Source: Candidatus Finniella inopinata | GTDB taxonomy: Bacteria > Pseudomonadota > Alphaproteobacteria > Paracaedibacterales > VGCI01 | Assembly (NCBI GenBank): GCA_945877185.1 | Contig: CAMCRD010000011.1 | Location: 1-33,824 of the forward strand | DNA length: 33,824 nt | Reading direction: 5' to 3' | Shown here: in pieces, positions 1 to 8,237 of the stretch | Position numbering within the stretch: position 1 is the first letter of the stretch | Layout: each line of letters opens with the position of its first letter | Made by a program: the position numbers and the translations under genes | The notes under the pieces: generated by a model | Database searches by the model: none | Seen by the model: the letters and a program-made list of their open reading frames with translations, nothing else | What the model was told of the DNA's origin: nothing

Positions 1-2
1 AG

Positions 3-137
3 CGGCATTGGTTCTTGAGATTTAAACGTAAATCCATTGCGCCTTCTCGATCCTTGGAAATGGTCGATCTAACTATGGCTCTTTTCGCAGCCTATCATGT
101 TAACAAGACAGTTAATTTGCCATGTATCTTAAGATAA
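3..137 (+). pseudogene. C-terminal end of an IS1-like transposase (partial)
   Basis: An open frame enters from the window edge and stops at TAA 135-137. It encodes about 44 residues beginning RHWFLRFKRKS and continuing SRSLEMVDL. The pattern R-x-x-R-K-S-x-x-x-S-[KR]-S-x-E resembles the C-terminus of IS1 InsB-type DDE transposases (RLGRKSLSFSKSVE in IS1). Only the tail is visible, so whether the gene is intact cannot be judged. The last 26 bases overlap the 3' end of the convergent gene 112-648, which suggests the transposon end lies near position 110 and the frame reads on into host DNA. Assignment rests on a short match. Confidence 0.45.
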
Positions 138-648
138 CACTCTCAAATAAAAGAGTTGCAAAGTGTTTTTCTCGATCCTCAACAAGGATTGTTTTAAAAA
201 TATCTTTTAACAAGCTATCGTCGTCGAAATTCAGAAAGTATTTCAATGAAATGCTGAGATTTGCTTCGTCTACATCCGCGCCAGCTTCTGCTATATACTC
301 ACGACGTAATCCGTAAAATTTTGTTGGAAAGCAGTTATTAAAATCTTCCAATACAGAAAGAAAATCATCATTATCGTCAATAAAATTCGAAAGTAACTTT
401 TGTCGTTCTTGTTCTTTTATCCAACCTGGATCCACTAAGTTGATATAATTCAAACTCAGTTTATAACCATCTTCTGTTACCTCACCAATATAAATATCGG
501 TATCAGAAATATACATTTTCTGGCCGACACGACTCTTGAGTTCTTCTTCCCATGCCCTTGGCTCACTACTGGTAGAAAGTGTGCCTTCCATTGCAATGGT
601 GGACATTATTAAAATTGAATAACCAAGAAGCACTTTCTTAAAAATCAT
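112..648 (-). CDS. Hypothetical secreted protein, 178 aa
   Basis: No family recognised. The N-terminus is a Sec-type signal peptide: Lys-Lys at 4-5, then a hydrophobic stretch to about residue 20. The mature part is acidic and soluble, with no further membrane segment and a run of Asp/Glu around residues 90-100. An AAGGAAA ribosome-binding site precedes the ATG at 648. The gene is clearly more AT-rich than the neighbouring dnaQ and rho, and it ends against a transposase remnant, so it may be accessory DNA. Role unknown; the signal peptide predicts a periplasmic or exported location. Confidence 0.6.
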   Translation of the reverse strand: MIFKKVLLGYSILIMSTIAMEGTLSTSSEPRAWEEELKSRVGQKMYISDTDIYIGEVTEDGYKLSLNYINLVDPGWIKEQERQKLLSNFIDDNDDFLSVLEDFNNCFPTKFYGLRREYIAEAGADVDEANLSISLKYFLNFDDDSLLKDIFKTILVEDREKHFATLLFESVILRYMAN

Positions 649-689
649 TTTTTATTTTCCTTTATTTTTTTAAAATTTATATCACTGAT

Positions 690-1379
690 TCAAGTATTCC
701 ACAAGCTTCCTTTTATAGTTCCAACAAGCTCTTGGTGAGCTGTTAATTCTTCAGGCGTTGGTTGGTGGGGACGAGCCGGGCGAGAGATACGCTCTCCAGC
801 GCCGATATTCCCAGCCTTTGCTGCTGTTTTTTCAGAAGTGCGCGTTCCATCAAATGAGAAGGTCGTCTGGCGTCCCCCGATCAGTTCAAGATAAACTTTT
901 GCCAGTAATTCACAGTCCACTAAAGCCCCATGCTTCGTGCGGCTGCTCAGATCAATTTGAAACCGACGGCATAAAGCATCGAGGCTGGCAGGGGACCCGG
1001 GAAATTTTGTGCGCGCAATTTTTAAGGTGTCTGTTGCCCGATGCGGCAAAAAAGGCGGATGGTTCAGGCGTCCAAACTCGGCATTCAAAAATTTCAAATC
1101 GAAAGAAGCGTTGTGAATGACAAGCTTATCTTCCCCCAAAAAAGCCAAAAAATCGTCCACAATGTTGGCAAATACGGGGAATGGCTTTAAGAAATCCGTT
1201 TTTATACCACTAATGGCAGAAGCTTCCAAGGGTACGTCCCGTTCGGGATTGATATAGGTTTGATAAACACGCCCTGTTGGCAGGTAATTGATGAGCTCCA
1301 CACAGCCAATTTCGATAATTCGATGGCCCTCTGCGGGGTCTAATCCTGTCGTTTCCGTATCTAAAACTATTTCACGCAT
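690..1379 (-). CDS. dnaQ: DNA polymerase III epsilon subunit (3'-5' proofreading exonuclease)
   Basis: DEDDh exonuclease that proofreads for the replicative polymerase, binding the alpha and theta subunits in other bacteria. Exo I is DTETTG at residues 7-12 (D7, E9). Exo II is HNASFDLKFLN near residues 89-99. Exo III is HGALVDCELLA near residue 150, with the general-base His and metal Asp. At 229 aa the length fits alphaproteobacterial DnaQ. The tail after about residue 170 is low-complexity and would contain the linker to the polymerase subunit. It lies 100 bp downstream of rho on the same strand, separated by a short palindromic element, and is close to the candidate oriC as in many alphaproteobacteria. 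Confidence 0.95.
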   Translation of the reverse strand: MREIVLDTETTGLDPAEGHRIIEIGCVELINYLPTGRVYQTYINPERDVPLEASAISGIKTDFLKPFPVFANIVDDFLAFLGEDKLVIHNASFDLKFLNAEFGRLNHPPFLPHRATDTLKIARTKFPGSPASLDALCRRFQIDLSSRTKHGALVDCELLAKVYLELIGGRQTTFSFDGTRTSEKTAAKAGNIGAGERISRPARPHQPTPEELTAHQELVGTIKGSLWNT

Positions 1380-1441
1380 ATGGGTTCTACCTTTTGACGC
1401 TTGAGTTTTTTAGGTAATTCCCCCTCCGCTCGTTCCTCACG

Positions 1442-1465
1442 ACCTCTCCCACGCAAGGGAGAGGT
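1442..1465. repeat. Small palindromic element between rho and dnaQ
   Basis: Nine-base arms ACCTCTCCC (1442-1450) and GGGAGAGGT (1457-1465) are perfectly complementary around a 6-nt loop. Neither side carries a T-run, so this does not look like an intrinsic terminator. Its sequence is like the short GC-rich palindromes dispersed between genes in many proteobacteria. It could also stabilise or process the rho-dnaQ transcript. No second copy was found in the window. Confidence 0.5.
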
Positions 1466-1479
1466 GAACAGAACAGAAT

Positions 1480-2751
1480 CTAAGAATTCATAGACTCAAA
1501 AAAGTCTGAGTTACTCTTGCTGTATTTCAATTTATCATGCAAGAATTCCATGGCTTCAACAGTACCCATAGGGTTGAGTATCCGTCGCAAGACCCACATT
1601 TTGGATAGAGCAGCCTTATCGGTGATAAGAAGCTCTTCTTTACGTGTGCCAGACTTCGTGATGTCGATTGATGGGAATGTGCGCTTATCAGAAAGTTTGC
1701 GATCCAAAATAATTTCTGAGTTACCCGTTCCCTTAAATTCTTCGAAGATAACTTCGTCCATACGGGACCCCGTATCCACCAAGGCTGTTGCGATAATGGT
1801 TAAGGATCCACCTTCCTCAATATTCCGCGCCGCTCCAAAGAACCTCTTGGGGCGCTGCAATGCATTGGCGTCAACACCACCCGTTAACACCTTACCAGAA
1901 GAAGGAACAACCGTGTTATAAGCACGGGCCAGACGCGTAATCGAGTCAAGCAAAATCACCACATCGCGTTTTTGTTCAACCAACCGCTTGGCTTTTTCAA
2001 TAACCATCTCAGCAACTTGTACGTGACGTGAAGCAGGTTCATCAAAGGTAGAAGATACCACTTCCCCCTTCACGGACCGCGCCATGTCTGTAACTTCTTC
2101 AGGCCGCTCATCAATCAACAGGACAATAAGGTAGACTTCTGGGTGATTAATCGCCACAGAGTGCGCAATGTTTTGCAACATGACTGTTTTTCCGGTGCGC
2201 GGCGGCGCCACGATCAATGCGCGTTGACCTTTCCCTAAGGGAGCAACGAGGTCAATGACGCGCTGGGTAAAATCTTTTCCGTTAGAAACATTACCTTCTC
2301 CCTCAACCTCCAGAATCAGTCTTTTTTCTGGGTAAAGAGGCGTCAAATTGTCAAAGTTAATACGGTATTTTATATTGTCAGGCGCTTCAAAATTGATGGT
2401 GTTGAGCTTCAATAAAGCAAAATATCGTTCGCTATCTTTGGGCGCTCGAATCTGACCCTCAACAGTGTCCCCTGTTCGAAGGCCAAAGCGGCGGACTTGG
2501 CTTGGAGAAACATAGATATCATCCGGGCCGGGTAGGTAATTTGACTCTGGGGAGCGTAAGAACCCAAATCCATCTTGGAGTATTTCAACAACGCCATCCC
2601 CAAAGATCGCGACATCTTTTTCTGCCAATTTCTTTAAAATAGCAAACATCAAATCCTGTTTGCGTAATGCGCTGGCGTTTTCTATTTCTAATTCTTCTGC
2701 TTGCGCCAATAGCTCTGCCGGCGGTTTGCGCTTAAGTTCCTGTAATTGCAT
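1480..2751 (-). CDS. rho: Transcription termination factor Rho
   Basis: Hexameric RNA-dependent ATPase/helicase that ends transcription at Rho-dependent sites. The 423 aa length matches the family (E. coli 419). An N-terminal helical domain (1-45) is followed by a cold-shock-like RNA-binding domain with DGFGFLRS near 62-69. The ATPase core has Walker A PPRTGKT near 183-189 and a catalytic segment [13 protein letters not shown] near 210-222. The Q-loop and R-loop segments follow. Start is the ATG at 2751, 17 nt after the hemJ stop, so it is probably cotranscribed with hemE-hemH-hemJ. Confidence 0.97.
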   Translation of the reverse strand: MQLQELKRKPPAELLAQAEELEIENASALRKQDLMFAILKKLAEKDVAIFGDGVVEILQDGFGFLRSPESNYLPGPDDIYVSPSQVRRFGLRTGDTVEGQIRAPKDSERYFALLKLNTINFEAPDNIKYRINFDNLTPLYPEKRLILEVEGEGNVSNGKDFTQRVIDLVAPLGKGQRALIVAPPRTGKTVMLQNIAHSVAINHPEVYLIVLLIDERPEEVTDMARSVKGEVVSSTFDEPASRHVQVAEMVIEKAKRLVEQKRDVVILLDSITRLARAYNTVVPSSGKVLTGGVDANALQRPKRFFGAARNIEEGGSLTIIATALVDTGSRMDEVIFEEFKGTGNSEIILDRKLSDKRTFPSIDITKSGTRKEELLITDKAALSKMWVLRRILNPMGTVEAMEFLHDKLKYSKSNSDFFESMNS

Positions 2752-2768
2752 GATTTTCCTTGATAAAG

Positions 2769-3212
2769 CTAAAACGGTTTTACGATGACACTGATGATAA
2801 TAACGATTAACAAAAGTGATGGCACCTCATTAATCATTCGGAAAAAGGGAGCGTTACGTATGCACGTCCCTAAGGCTAATTGTTTTCGCCAATGACTCAA
2901 CAAATGATGGAAAATCAATAGGCTAACAACACAAGTCAGTTTAAGATGAAACCACCCTGACGACCAGACCTCCTGGATCATAGCAAGAAAAATTCCAGAT
3001 GCCAAGGATAAAAACATCGAGGGCATCATAATGATCTTGGACAAACGATATTCCATGACCTTAAAAAGCTGAGCTGCTTCTGATTTTGGATCAACACCAA
3101 CGTGATAAACAAAGAGCCGGGGTAAATAAAGCAATCCCGCCATCCAGGCTATAATTGCAAAAACATGAATCGCTTTAATCCACAGGTATGACTCTAAAAT
3201 CCAAGCGTACAT
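2769..3212 (-). CDS. hemJ: Protoporphyrinogen IX oxidase HemJ
   Basis: Small integral membrane protein (147 aa, UPF0093 family) that oxidises protoporphyrinogen IX to protoporphyrin IX, the step before ferrochelatase. About four hydrophobic helices are visible. The first carries the conserved His16 in [15 protein letters not shown], and RLFVYH follows at about 31-36. The cytoplasmic segment [10 protein letters not shown] is also typical of the family. It lies between hemH (19 nt gap) and rho (17 nt gap). Substrate and product steps are thus encoded next to each other, supporting the assignment over an anonymous membrane protein. Confidence 0.92.
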   Translation of the reverse strand: MYAWILESYLWIKAIHVFAIIAWMAGLLYLPRLFVYHVGVDPKSEAAQLFKVMEYRLSKIIMMPSMFLSLASGIFLAMIQEVWSSGWFHLKLTCVVSLLIFHHLLSHWRKQLALGTCIRNAPFFRMINEVPSLLLIVIIISVIVKPF

Positions 3213-3231
3213 CGGTTTTTATAACCCTTAT

Positions 3232-4194
3232 TCATTCTTTTGTTATTACGAGCCCTGCTAATGCTTGCATGTAGGCAGGATGAACGCTTAATGTTGGCAC
3301 ACGGCCATAAAAAGGAATCCCAAGCGTCTCTGAGAGGTTCCGGTAGTCCTCATCCAGCTCAACCAGTGTTTCGGAATGTTCGGAAACGAAAGCCACGGGC
3401 ACCACAATTACGGGCACCCTATCTGCGCTAGCCCGCCTCAATTCCTGCTCTGTAGAAGGCCCCAACCACTTGAGAGGACCAACTTTACTTTGATAGCACA
3501 CCACACCCTCAAGATCAGAGGGAATTTTTTTGAGAATCGCCTGAACCGTCTTGTGGACATGACTTTCATAAGGATCCCCTTTATCAATCACTTTTTGAGG
3601 TAGCCCATGAGCTGAGAACAAAATACGGGGGGTTCCAAAAGAAGCTGCTTTTTCAATCCATGGCAGCAATAAATCAACATGAGATTCGATGAAAGCGCTA
3701 TTTTGAGGATAACTTTGGACTTCCCGAGTTGGAACCTTTAGCCCTTGTTGAGCCGCTTGTTTATGCCATTCTGAAAAGCTAGATCCAGTCGTCGTCATTG
3801 AAAATTGCGGATAAAGAGGCAACAAGACAATTTCCGTTGGTTGAAAAGAAGCGACTTCTGCCACAGTTTCTGCCGTAAGGGGGTGCCAGTATCGCATGGC
3901 GATAAAAACTTCAATCTCACAATCAGGCAATTGATCGCGCAGTAAGTGGCGAAGGTGAATTTGTTGGTCTTTGGTATTCTGAAGAAGGGGCGATCCTCCC
4001 CCCATGTTTTGATATATTTTTTGAGCTTTTTGGTTCCGTGTCCGAGAGATAATTTTCGCAACAAGGGGCCTGAGAGGCCAAGGAAGGCTGATAATGGCCG
4101 GGTCAGAGAATAAATTTTTTAAAAATGGACGCACAGCCGCAAGGGAATCTGGCGCTCCTAAATTCATCAAAACAACAGCAAGGCGTCTGGTCAT
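3232..4194 (-). CDS. hemH: Ferrochelatase
   Basis: Inserts ferrous iron into protoporphyrin IX to make protoheme. The 320 aa protein begins with VVLMNLGAPDSLAAVRPFLKN-type family sequence. It carries the catalytic His in LFSAHGLPQKV near residue 195 and the acidic EHSETLVELDEDY segment near 275. No C-terminal membrane anchor is evident. The start codon overlaps the hemE stop in an ATGA arrangement (4191-4194), so translation of the two is probably coupled. Confidence 0.96.
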   Translation of the reverse strand: MTRRLAVVLMNLGAPDSLAAVRPFLKNLFSDPAIISLPWPLRPLVAKIISRTRNQKAQKIYQNMGGGSPLLQNTKDQQIHLRHLLRDQLPDCEIEVFIAMRYWHPLTAETVAEVASFQPTEIVLLPLYPQFSMTTTGSSFSEWHKQAAQQGLKVPTREVQSYPQNSAFIESHVDLLLPWIEKAASFGTPRILFSAHGLPQKVIDKGDPYESHVHKTVQAILKKIPSDLEGVVCYQSKVGPLKWLGPSTEQELRRASADRVPVIVVPVAFVSEHSETLVELDEDYRNLSETLGIPFYGRVPTLSVHPAYMQALAGLVITKE

Positions 4195-5225
4195 TTTTGA
4201 AAAACTCTTCCTTTTACAAGATCAATTAACTGCGCCACATGATCAACGGGCGTTTGAGGAACGATACCATGGCCAAGATTAAACACGTAAGGTGTGCCTT
4301 GAAAAGCTTGAAGGAGCGCATCGACATTGGTTTTCATCCGCTCTCCTCCTTCCCGCAACACCTGGGGACTTAAGTTTCCCTGAACGGGCGCCAGTTTTTG
4401 AATCTGATCCTTCATCACGGACAAGGGAACATCCTCATCTACCCCAAAAGTAATATGAGAAAACCCTTTGATTATTTGAGGATAAAGCGCGCAAACCCCT
4501 CGGCCATAATAGATGATCGGTGTGTCGGGATGGCGGCTTCGAATACGCGCAATTAATCGCCGAATCGGAGCCACAATCCACGTCGCTTGATAAGCTTTCG
4601 GAACAACTTTTGCCCAACTATCAAAGATCTGAATAACATCTGCTCCTGCATTTACTTGAGCAATGAGAAAAGTCCCGATAGCTTCTTCCAATACGGCCAT
4701 TGTTTGAGTGAAGAGGGGGCTTTCGGTTTCCATAAGCATTTTTATTTTTGTAAAATTTGTTGATTTCCCTTGTTCTAGCATATAGGTCGCGATGGTCCAA
4801 GGGCTCCCTGCAAAGCCAATAACAGCCTTTGTTGACGGTAAAGATTTTCGAATATTGCTTAGAATTTTCAAAGGAACGGATAGGGATTCTTCCAGATTAA
4901 TGTCTTTGGCTTTTTCAAAAAAAGTATGAGCATCCAGCGGATCTAAAACAGGGCCTTGTTTTTCAATAAAATGAACCTTTTGTCCGAGAACATGAGGAAT
5001 TACCAAGATATCACTAAAAAGAATCGCTGCATCTAATTCAAAACGGCGTAAGGGTTGGAGTGTAATTTCTGTTGCATAATCCTCATGAAAACACAAATCC
5101 ATAAATGTTGGGATTTTTTGTCGTAAAATCCGATATTCGGGTAAATATCGTCCAGCCTGGCGCATTAGCCAAACAGGGGGGTGAGTTTCTGAATTCTTTT
5201 GGAGGGCATTTAAAATTTGATTCAT
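4191..5225 (-). CDS. hemE: Uroporphyrinogen decarboxylase
   Basis: Cytoplasmic enzyme that decarboxylates uroporphyrinogen III to coproporphyrinogen III. At 344 aa it is full length. The N-terminal signature MRQAGRYLPEYR is at residues 21-32, and GFAGSPWTIATYMLE lies near 138-152. A catalytic Asp is in the ILFSDILVIP segment. It is the first gene of the leftward heme-rho block and directly borders the candidate origin. In Caulobacter and Rickettsia the gene beside oriC is also hemE. The ATG at 5225 gives the standard family N-terminus; no strong Shine-Dalgarno precedes it. Confidence 0.97.
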   Translation of the reverse strand: MNQILNALQKNSETHPPVWLMRQAGRYLPEYRILRQKIPTFMDLCFHEDYATEITLQPLRRFELDAAILFSDILVIPHVLGQKVHFIEKQGPVLDPLDAHTFFEKAKDINLEESLSVPLKILSNIRKSLPSTKAVIGFAGSPWTIATYMLEQGKSTNFTKIKMLMETESPLFTQTMAVLEEAIGTFLIAQVNAGADVIQIFDSWAKVVPKAYQATWIVAPIRRLIARIRSRHPDTPIIYYGRGVCALYPQIIKGFSHITFGVDEDVPLSVMKDQIQKLAPVQGNLSPQVLREGGERMKTNVDALLQAFQGTPYVFNLGHGIVPQTPVDHVAQLIDLVKGRVFQK

Positions 5226-5465
5226 ACACGATACATAATCACAATTGTATTAATTAATAAAGGTGGTAGTTGTGGTAGTGGTACCTTGTGAATTATGGGG
5301 ATACAATTTTTATCACAGGTTACCCACAGGGTATGCCTTTTAAAAAATATTTTCCTTGAGATTTGGGGACAATCCTTTTTCTTTATTGAAAATAAAGGGA
5401 AAATATCATCTCTTTCCTGTGGATTCTCTTGTGGAAGAAGTGTGGTTCTCCAGGAGATTTACACG

Positions 5466-5474
5466 TGTGGAAAA
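5466..5474 (-). promoter_or_regulatory. DnaA box
   Basis: TTTTCCACA on the minus strand, an exact fit to TTWTNCACA. It lies within the candidate origin about 60 bp from the AT-rich tract. Confidence 0.6.
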
Positions 5475-5609
5475 TAGATAGCCAAAGCCCATAACATTAG
5501 GAGCATCCTTTGAAGTTATCCTCCTTAATCCACAGAAATTAGGGAAAAGGCTCATTGGGGAGAGATGACTCTTTTTCGTACGGAGGTTGCGGCCCCTTTA
5601 TCCAGTGAG

Positions 5610-5618
5610 TTATGCACA
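5610..5618 (+). promoter_or_regulatory. DnaA box
   Basis: TTATGCACA on the plus strand, an exact fit to TTWTNCACA, at the right end of the candidate origin. Confidence 0.6.
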
Positions 5619-5661
5619 TATTGGCTGCTTTAATCTCGCCTTCCTAAATATCTCTTTGAAC

Positions 5662-5703
5662 AAAAAAATCCCCCAAGAGCCTTCGCTTTTGGGGGATTTT
5701 TTT
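5662..5703. terminator. Bidirectional intrinsic terminator
   Basis: Arms AAAAAAATCCCCCAAGAGC (5662-5680) and GCTTTTGGGGGATTTTTTT (5685-5703) form a long GC-cored stem with a CTTC loop. T-runs occur on both strands. It lies 12 bp beyond the stop of the outer-membrane protein gene and would end that transcript, and it would also block transcription leaving the origin region to the right. Confidence 0.88.
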
Positions 5704-5715
5704 GTGGATGGTGTT

Positions 5716-6498
5716 TTAAAATCGGAACATGACTTTTAATCCAAAGGTGTGGCTCCAGTTGGAACTCATCGCAATGTCATATGTGGTGTTGCCTGTTGTA
5801 TCTGATCCCAAAACCTTAAAAGCATTTCGATAGCCCGCCGTCCAACCTAAGATAAAGTCTGTTACAACAGAGCCATCCCCGAATAAACAAGATATGTTTG
5901 GTTGGCTAAACCGCATTTCTAGACCACCCGTTGGAGCTACGGCATAGTTGTTATTCATGTTGAATCGTAGAGTGCCTCCATTAGTGTTTGTGATACCTTG
6001 GTAATCAAAATAGGTTAACTGCAAACCGGCTTGTGCCCAAAAGTCGAGTTGTGAACACTCCAATATTTGAACACCCAACATCGCGCGGGCATCCCAGCGT
6101 TCCTCATAACGGTACCCGGTATCTAAGGCAGTACCAGCAATCTGATTGAGATTGGCATAAATGCTTGTTTTACGCATCTGGGTTAAATAATTAAATTCGA
6201 GTCCTCCAAACATGGGAAGAGGCAAAAAATCAGGAATGTATTTGCGGGCAAATATACTGAGGACTGGGCTGGATGTATTTGCCATGCCATCATGTGATCT
6301 TAAAGGATTGGCAATAGGATTTTTTGTTGCAATATTTTTTAAGTTAAGCATCTTAACCCCTACACCAAACCCAAAGGCTGTGCCTTCCGTGCGACTTGGA
6401 TGGTTGGACATTGGCGGTGCTGCTTTCGTGAGCTGTATGCTCGATAAAAGGGCAACAAAAATAGCACTAAGCTTTAGAGTTTTTAATTTATAATTCAT
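5716..6498 (-). CDS. Outer-membrane beta-barrel protein, 260 aa
   Basis: A signal peptide spans about residues 1-26, with likely cleavage at TKA-A. The mature part is rich in alternating polar/aromatic strands such as FGGLEFNYLTQM, LDFWAQAGLQLTYFDY and DFILGWTAGYRNAFKV. It ends in a C-terminal Phe (GLKVMFRF), the classical BamA-recognised barrel signature. Part of the pattern resembles the Legionella-type MOMP/Lpg1974 porin family, but no residue is diagnostic. A strong GGAGGA ribosome-binding site sits 9 nt before the ATG at 6498. It is monocistronic, with its own terminator at 5662-5703, and is divergent from znuA. Likely a porin or surface protein. Confidence 0.75.
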   Translation of the reverse strand: MNYKLKTLKLSAIFVALLSSIQLTKAAPPMSNHPSRTEGTAFGFGVGVKMLNLKNIATKNPIANPLRSHDGMANTSSPVLSIFARKYIPDFLPLPMFGGLEFNYLTQMRKTSIYANLNQIAGTALDTGYRYEERWDARAMLGVQILECSQLDFWAQAGLQLTYFDYQGITNTNGGTLRFNMNNNYAVAPTGGLEMRFSQPNISCLFGDGSVVTDFILGWTAGYRNAFKVLGSDTTGNTTYDIAMSSNWSHTFGLKVMFRF

Positions 6499-6624
6499 TA
6501 TTGACGTTCCTCCGGTACAAAAATTTGGACTTCCCCTACAATCCTGGGCGACTTTTAGGAGAGAGTCAATTAGCTAATTAAACTTTTAGTAAAATATTTG
6601 CAATATCTTTTTTGGTGGAATTTC

Positions 6625-6661
6625 TTGACACTTCTCCTTGATTCCCCTACTGCTTAACAGT
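6625..6661 (+). promoter_or_regulatory. Possible znuA promoter with very short leader
   Basis: TTGACA at 6625-6630 is a perfect -35 hexamer. At 17-nt spacing the -10 would be the poor TACTGC (6648-6653). The predicted transcript would begin almost at the ATG at 6662, leaving no ribosome-binding site. No convincing Zur operator was identified. Confidence 0.3.
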
Positions 6662-7624
6662 ATGTCGTGTCGTATTTACTTCTTATTATTGGTTTTTTTT
6701 GTCGCTCCTTTGACTGCGAGAGCTACAGCTCCGGTTGTTGTTGTCACGATTAAACCTATCCATTCACTTGTTGCGGGCGTCATGGCTGATATTAAATCCC
6801 CTATCTTACTGATGGGTGGAGAAAAGTCTCCGCATACCCAACCTCTAACCCCATCAGAAGTGAGACAAATTCAAGCCGCTCAGGTCGTTATTTGGGTTGG
6901 TCCCTCTTATGAAGCGCCATTAAGGCGCGTCATAGAATCCAGGAAGGGACGCAGTCATGTGATTACACTGATCGATAAGCCAGGGATGAAACTCTATCCG
7001 ATACGACAAGGGGGATTGTGGGGAAGCCATGATCATTCCCATGAAAAAGATAATTTGAAAGATACAGTACCTTGTGGAGATCATAACCATGATGGCGTTT
7101 CAATGGATGGTCATTTATGGCTTGATCCATATAATGCTAAAATGATCGTTGCTGTTATTGCCAAAGAACTTATGGTCCTCGATCCGCACCACAAAGCGAA
7201 ATATTTGGCAAATTCTAAGCAAGTCATACAACGTTTGGAAGATTTGGATCGAGAACTTGAGGCGCTGCTTATTCCGGTAAGAGATAAACCCTATGTGGTT
7301 TACCATGATGGAACCCAGTATTTTGATCGCCATTTTAAAACCAAAGCGATTGGGGCATTAATGGGAGACAGCCATTATGGCTTCAATGCACAACATTTTT
7401 TAGAAGTTTGCGACTATATTGATACCCATAAGATTGAATGCGTATTTACAGAACCACAATTTCCAACAGATAAAATCCATCACTTAATGGAGAAAACACG
7501 CACGCGGATAGAAACGCTCGACTACCTGGGCGTTGGCATAAAAGCTGATGAAGACGCTTATTTTTTGATGATGCGGCGTTTTACCTATGGATTTTTGAGA
7601 GGGTTAAAAAGAACCCTAAACTAA
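6662..7624 (+). CDS. znuA: Zinc ABC transporter periplasmic binding protein
   Basis: Cluster A-I solute-binding protein that captures zinc in the periplasm for ZnuBC. From the ATG at 6662 a signal peptide (about residues 1-21, ending LTARA) precedes the mature VVVVTIKPIHSLVAGVM. Candidate ligands are the His in SPHTQPLTPS, GHLWLDP and YHDGTQYF. A His-rich loop (SHDHSHE and DHNHD) lies between them, as in ZnuA. Upstream in-frame TTG 6638 would add eight residues but gives a worse signal peptide. The cognate ATPase and permease are 6.6 kb away at 14200-15730, so the transporter is split between two loci. Confidence 0.9.
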   Translation: MSCRIYFLLLVFFVAPLTARATAPVVVVTIKPIHSLVAGVMADIKSPILLMGGEKSPHTQPLTPSEVRQIQAAQVVIWVGPSYEAPLRRVIESRKGRSHVITLIDKPGMKLYPIRQGGLWGSHDHSHEKDNLKDTVPCGDHNHDGVSMDGHLWLDPYNAKMIVAVIAKELMVLDPHHKAKYLANSKQVIQRLEDLDRELEALLIPVRDKPYVVYHDGTQYFDRHFKTKAIGALMGDSHYGFNAQHFLEVCDYIDTHKIECVFTEPQFPTDKIHHLMEKTRTRIETLDYLGVGIKADEDAYFLMMRRFTYGFLRGLKRTLN

Positions 7625-7655
7625 GGCGATCCTTCCTATTTATTGGCTTTGACCG

Positions 7656-8171
7656 TTAATAAACACAGACATCCATATCTTCAAAGGTGCTTCCTACTTT
7701 GGGCCACCTTTCTAACCCTCGGTCTATATCGTTAACGAGGAGAAGCCTCTTTTCTGGGTCTACCCCCCCTAAGTGATCAATGGGTTTAACGTCACGAGAA
7801 AAGCGTGCTCTTACTTTATTACCAAGGCTATGAAAAACCGCTGCGACTTTTTGGGAAAGGTCTCGTTTATGGGATGAAGAATAAGCCCAACCGGGCCTGT
7901 GGGATTCCCTTCTTCTCGTATATGTATGTAATTTAGTAGAATAAGCTTCGCCGGGTTTGGATGATTCCTTTTTTCTCGAAGAATAGGTATCTCGTGAAGA
8001 ATAATCCCAACGGGATTTGGAATTTTTCTTTTTTTCCAAATATGTTAAGCCAAAATACTGAAAGTAACCTGTTCTTTCAAATCTTCCAGTAACATAAGTA
8101 TACCCATATTTCATCGTTCCATATTTTAAAATATGAGTGTGGCTATGATGTGAAGCATAGGTGAGAAGCAT
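7656..8171 (-). CDS. Hypothetical protein with three internal Ser/Tyr/Arg/Lys-rich repeats, 171 aa
   Basis: No family recognised. The start chosen is the ATG at 8171, because AAGGAG sits 7 nt upstream; an in-frame ATG at 8222 would add 17 residues without such a site. Residues about 43-102 hold three tandem units of 19-21 residues that each begin with TY and share a basic core and AYS/DYS ending: TYLEKKKNSKSRWDYSS, TYSSRKKESSKPGEAYS and TYTRRRESHRPGWAYSS. The N-terminus is rich in His, Tyr and Gly. The C-terminal part (about 105-171) is an ordinary soluble sequence. No signal peptide or membrane helix is clear. It lies just downstream of prfB on the same strand, 66 nt away. Confidence 0.6.
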   Translation of the reverse strand: MLLTYASHHSHTHILKYGTMKYGYTYVTGRFERTGYFQYFGLTYLEKKKNSKSRWDYSSRDTYSSRKKESSKPGEAYSTKLHTYTRRRESHRPGWAYSSSHKRDLSQKVAAVFHSLGNKVRARFSRDVKPIDHLGGVDPEKRLLLVNDIDRGLERWPKVGSTFEDMDVCVY

Positions 8172-8237
8172 CAGAATTCTCCTTCCACTCCTTAAAAATA
8201 GGTTAAAAGAAGGAGAAAACAAGCCCTACCTAATATG

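Larger units (their letters stand above)
5226..5661. other. Candidate chromosomal origin of replication (oriC)
   Basis: This 436-bp gene-free stretch flanks hemE, the conserved oriC neighbour in alphaproteobacteria. It contains DnaA-box-like sequences: TTTTCCACA on the minus strand at 5466-5474 and TTATGCACA on the plus strand at 5610-5618, both fitting TTWTNCACA. One-mismatch or weaker boxes lie at 5320-5328 (TTACCCACA), 5419-5427 (TGTGGATTC), 5430-5438, 5441-5449 and 5526-5534 (TAATCCACA). An AT-rich tract at about 5330-5410 could be the unwinding element. A GANTC methylation site is at 5422-5426. Genes to the left all point away from it. No function is proven by sequence alone. Confidence 0.65.

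Noticed and set aside
1442-1465. Hairpin as an intrinsic terminator of rho
   Set aside because: No T-run follows on either strand; treated as a palindromic repeat.
5295-5477. 60-codon open frame in the oriC region
   Set aside because: It overlaps DnaA boxes, has no ribosome-binding site and no protein-like composition; chance frame.
6499-6661. Zur operator upstream of znuA
   Set aside because: GTAAAATATTTGC near 6589 is weakly palindromic but does not fit a Zur motif well enough to call.
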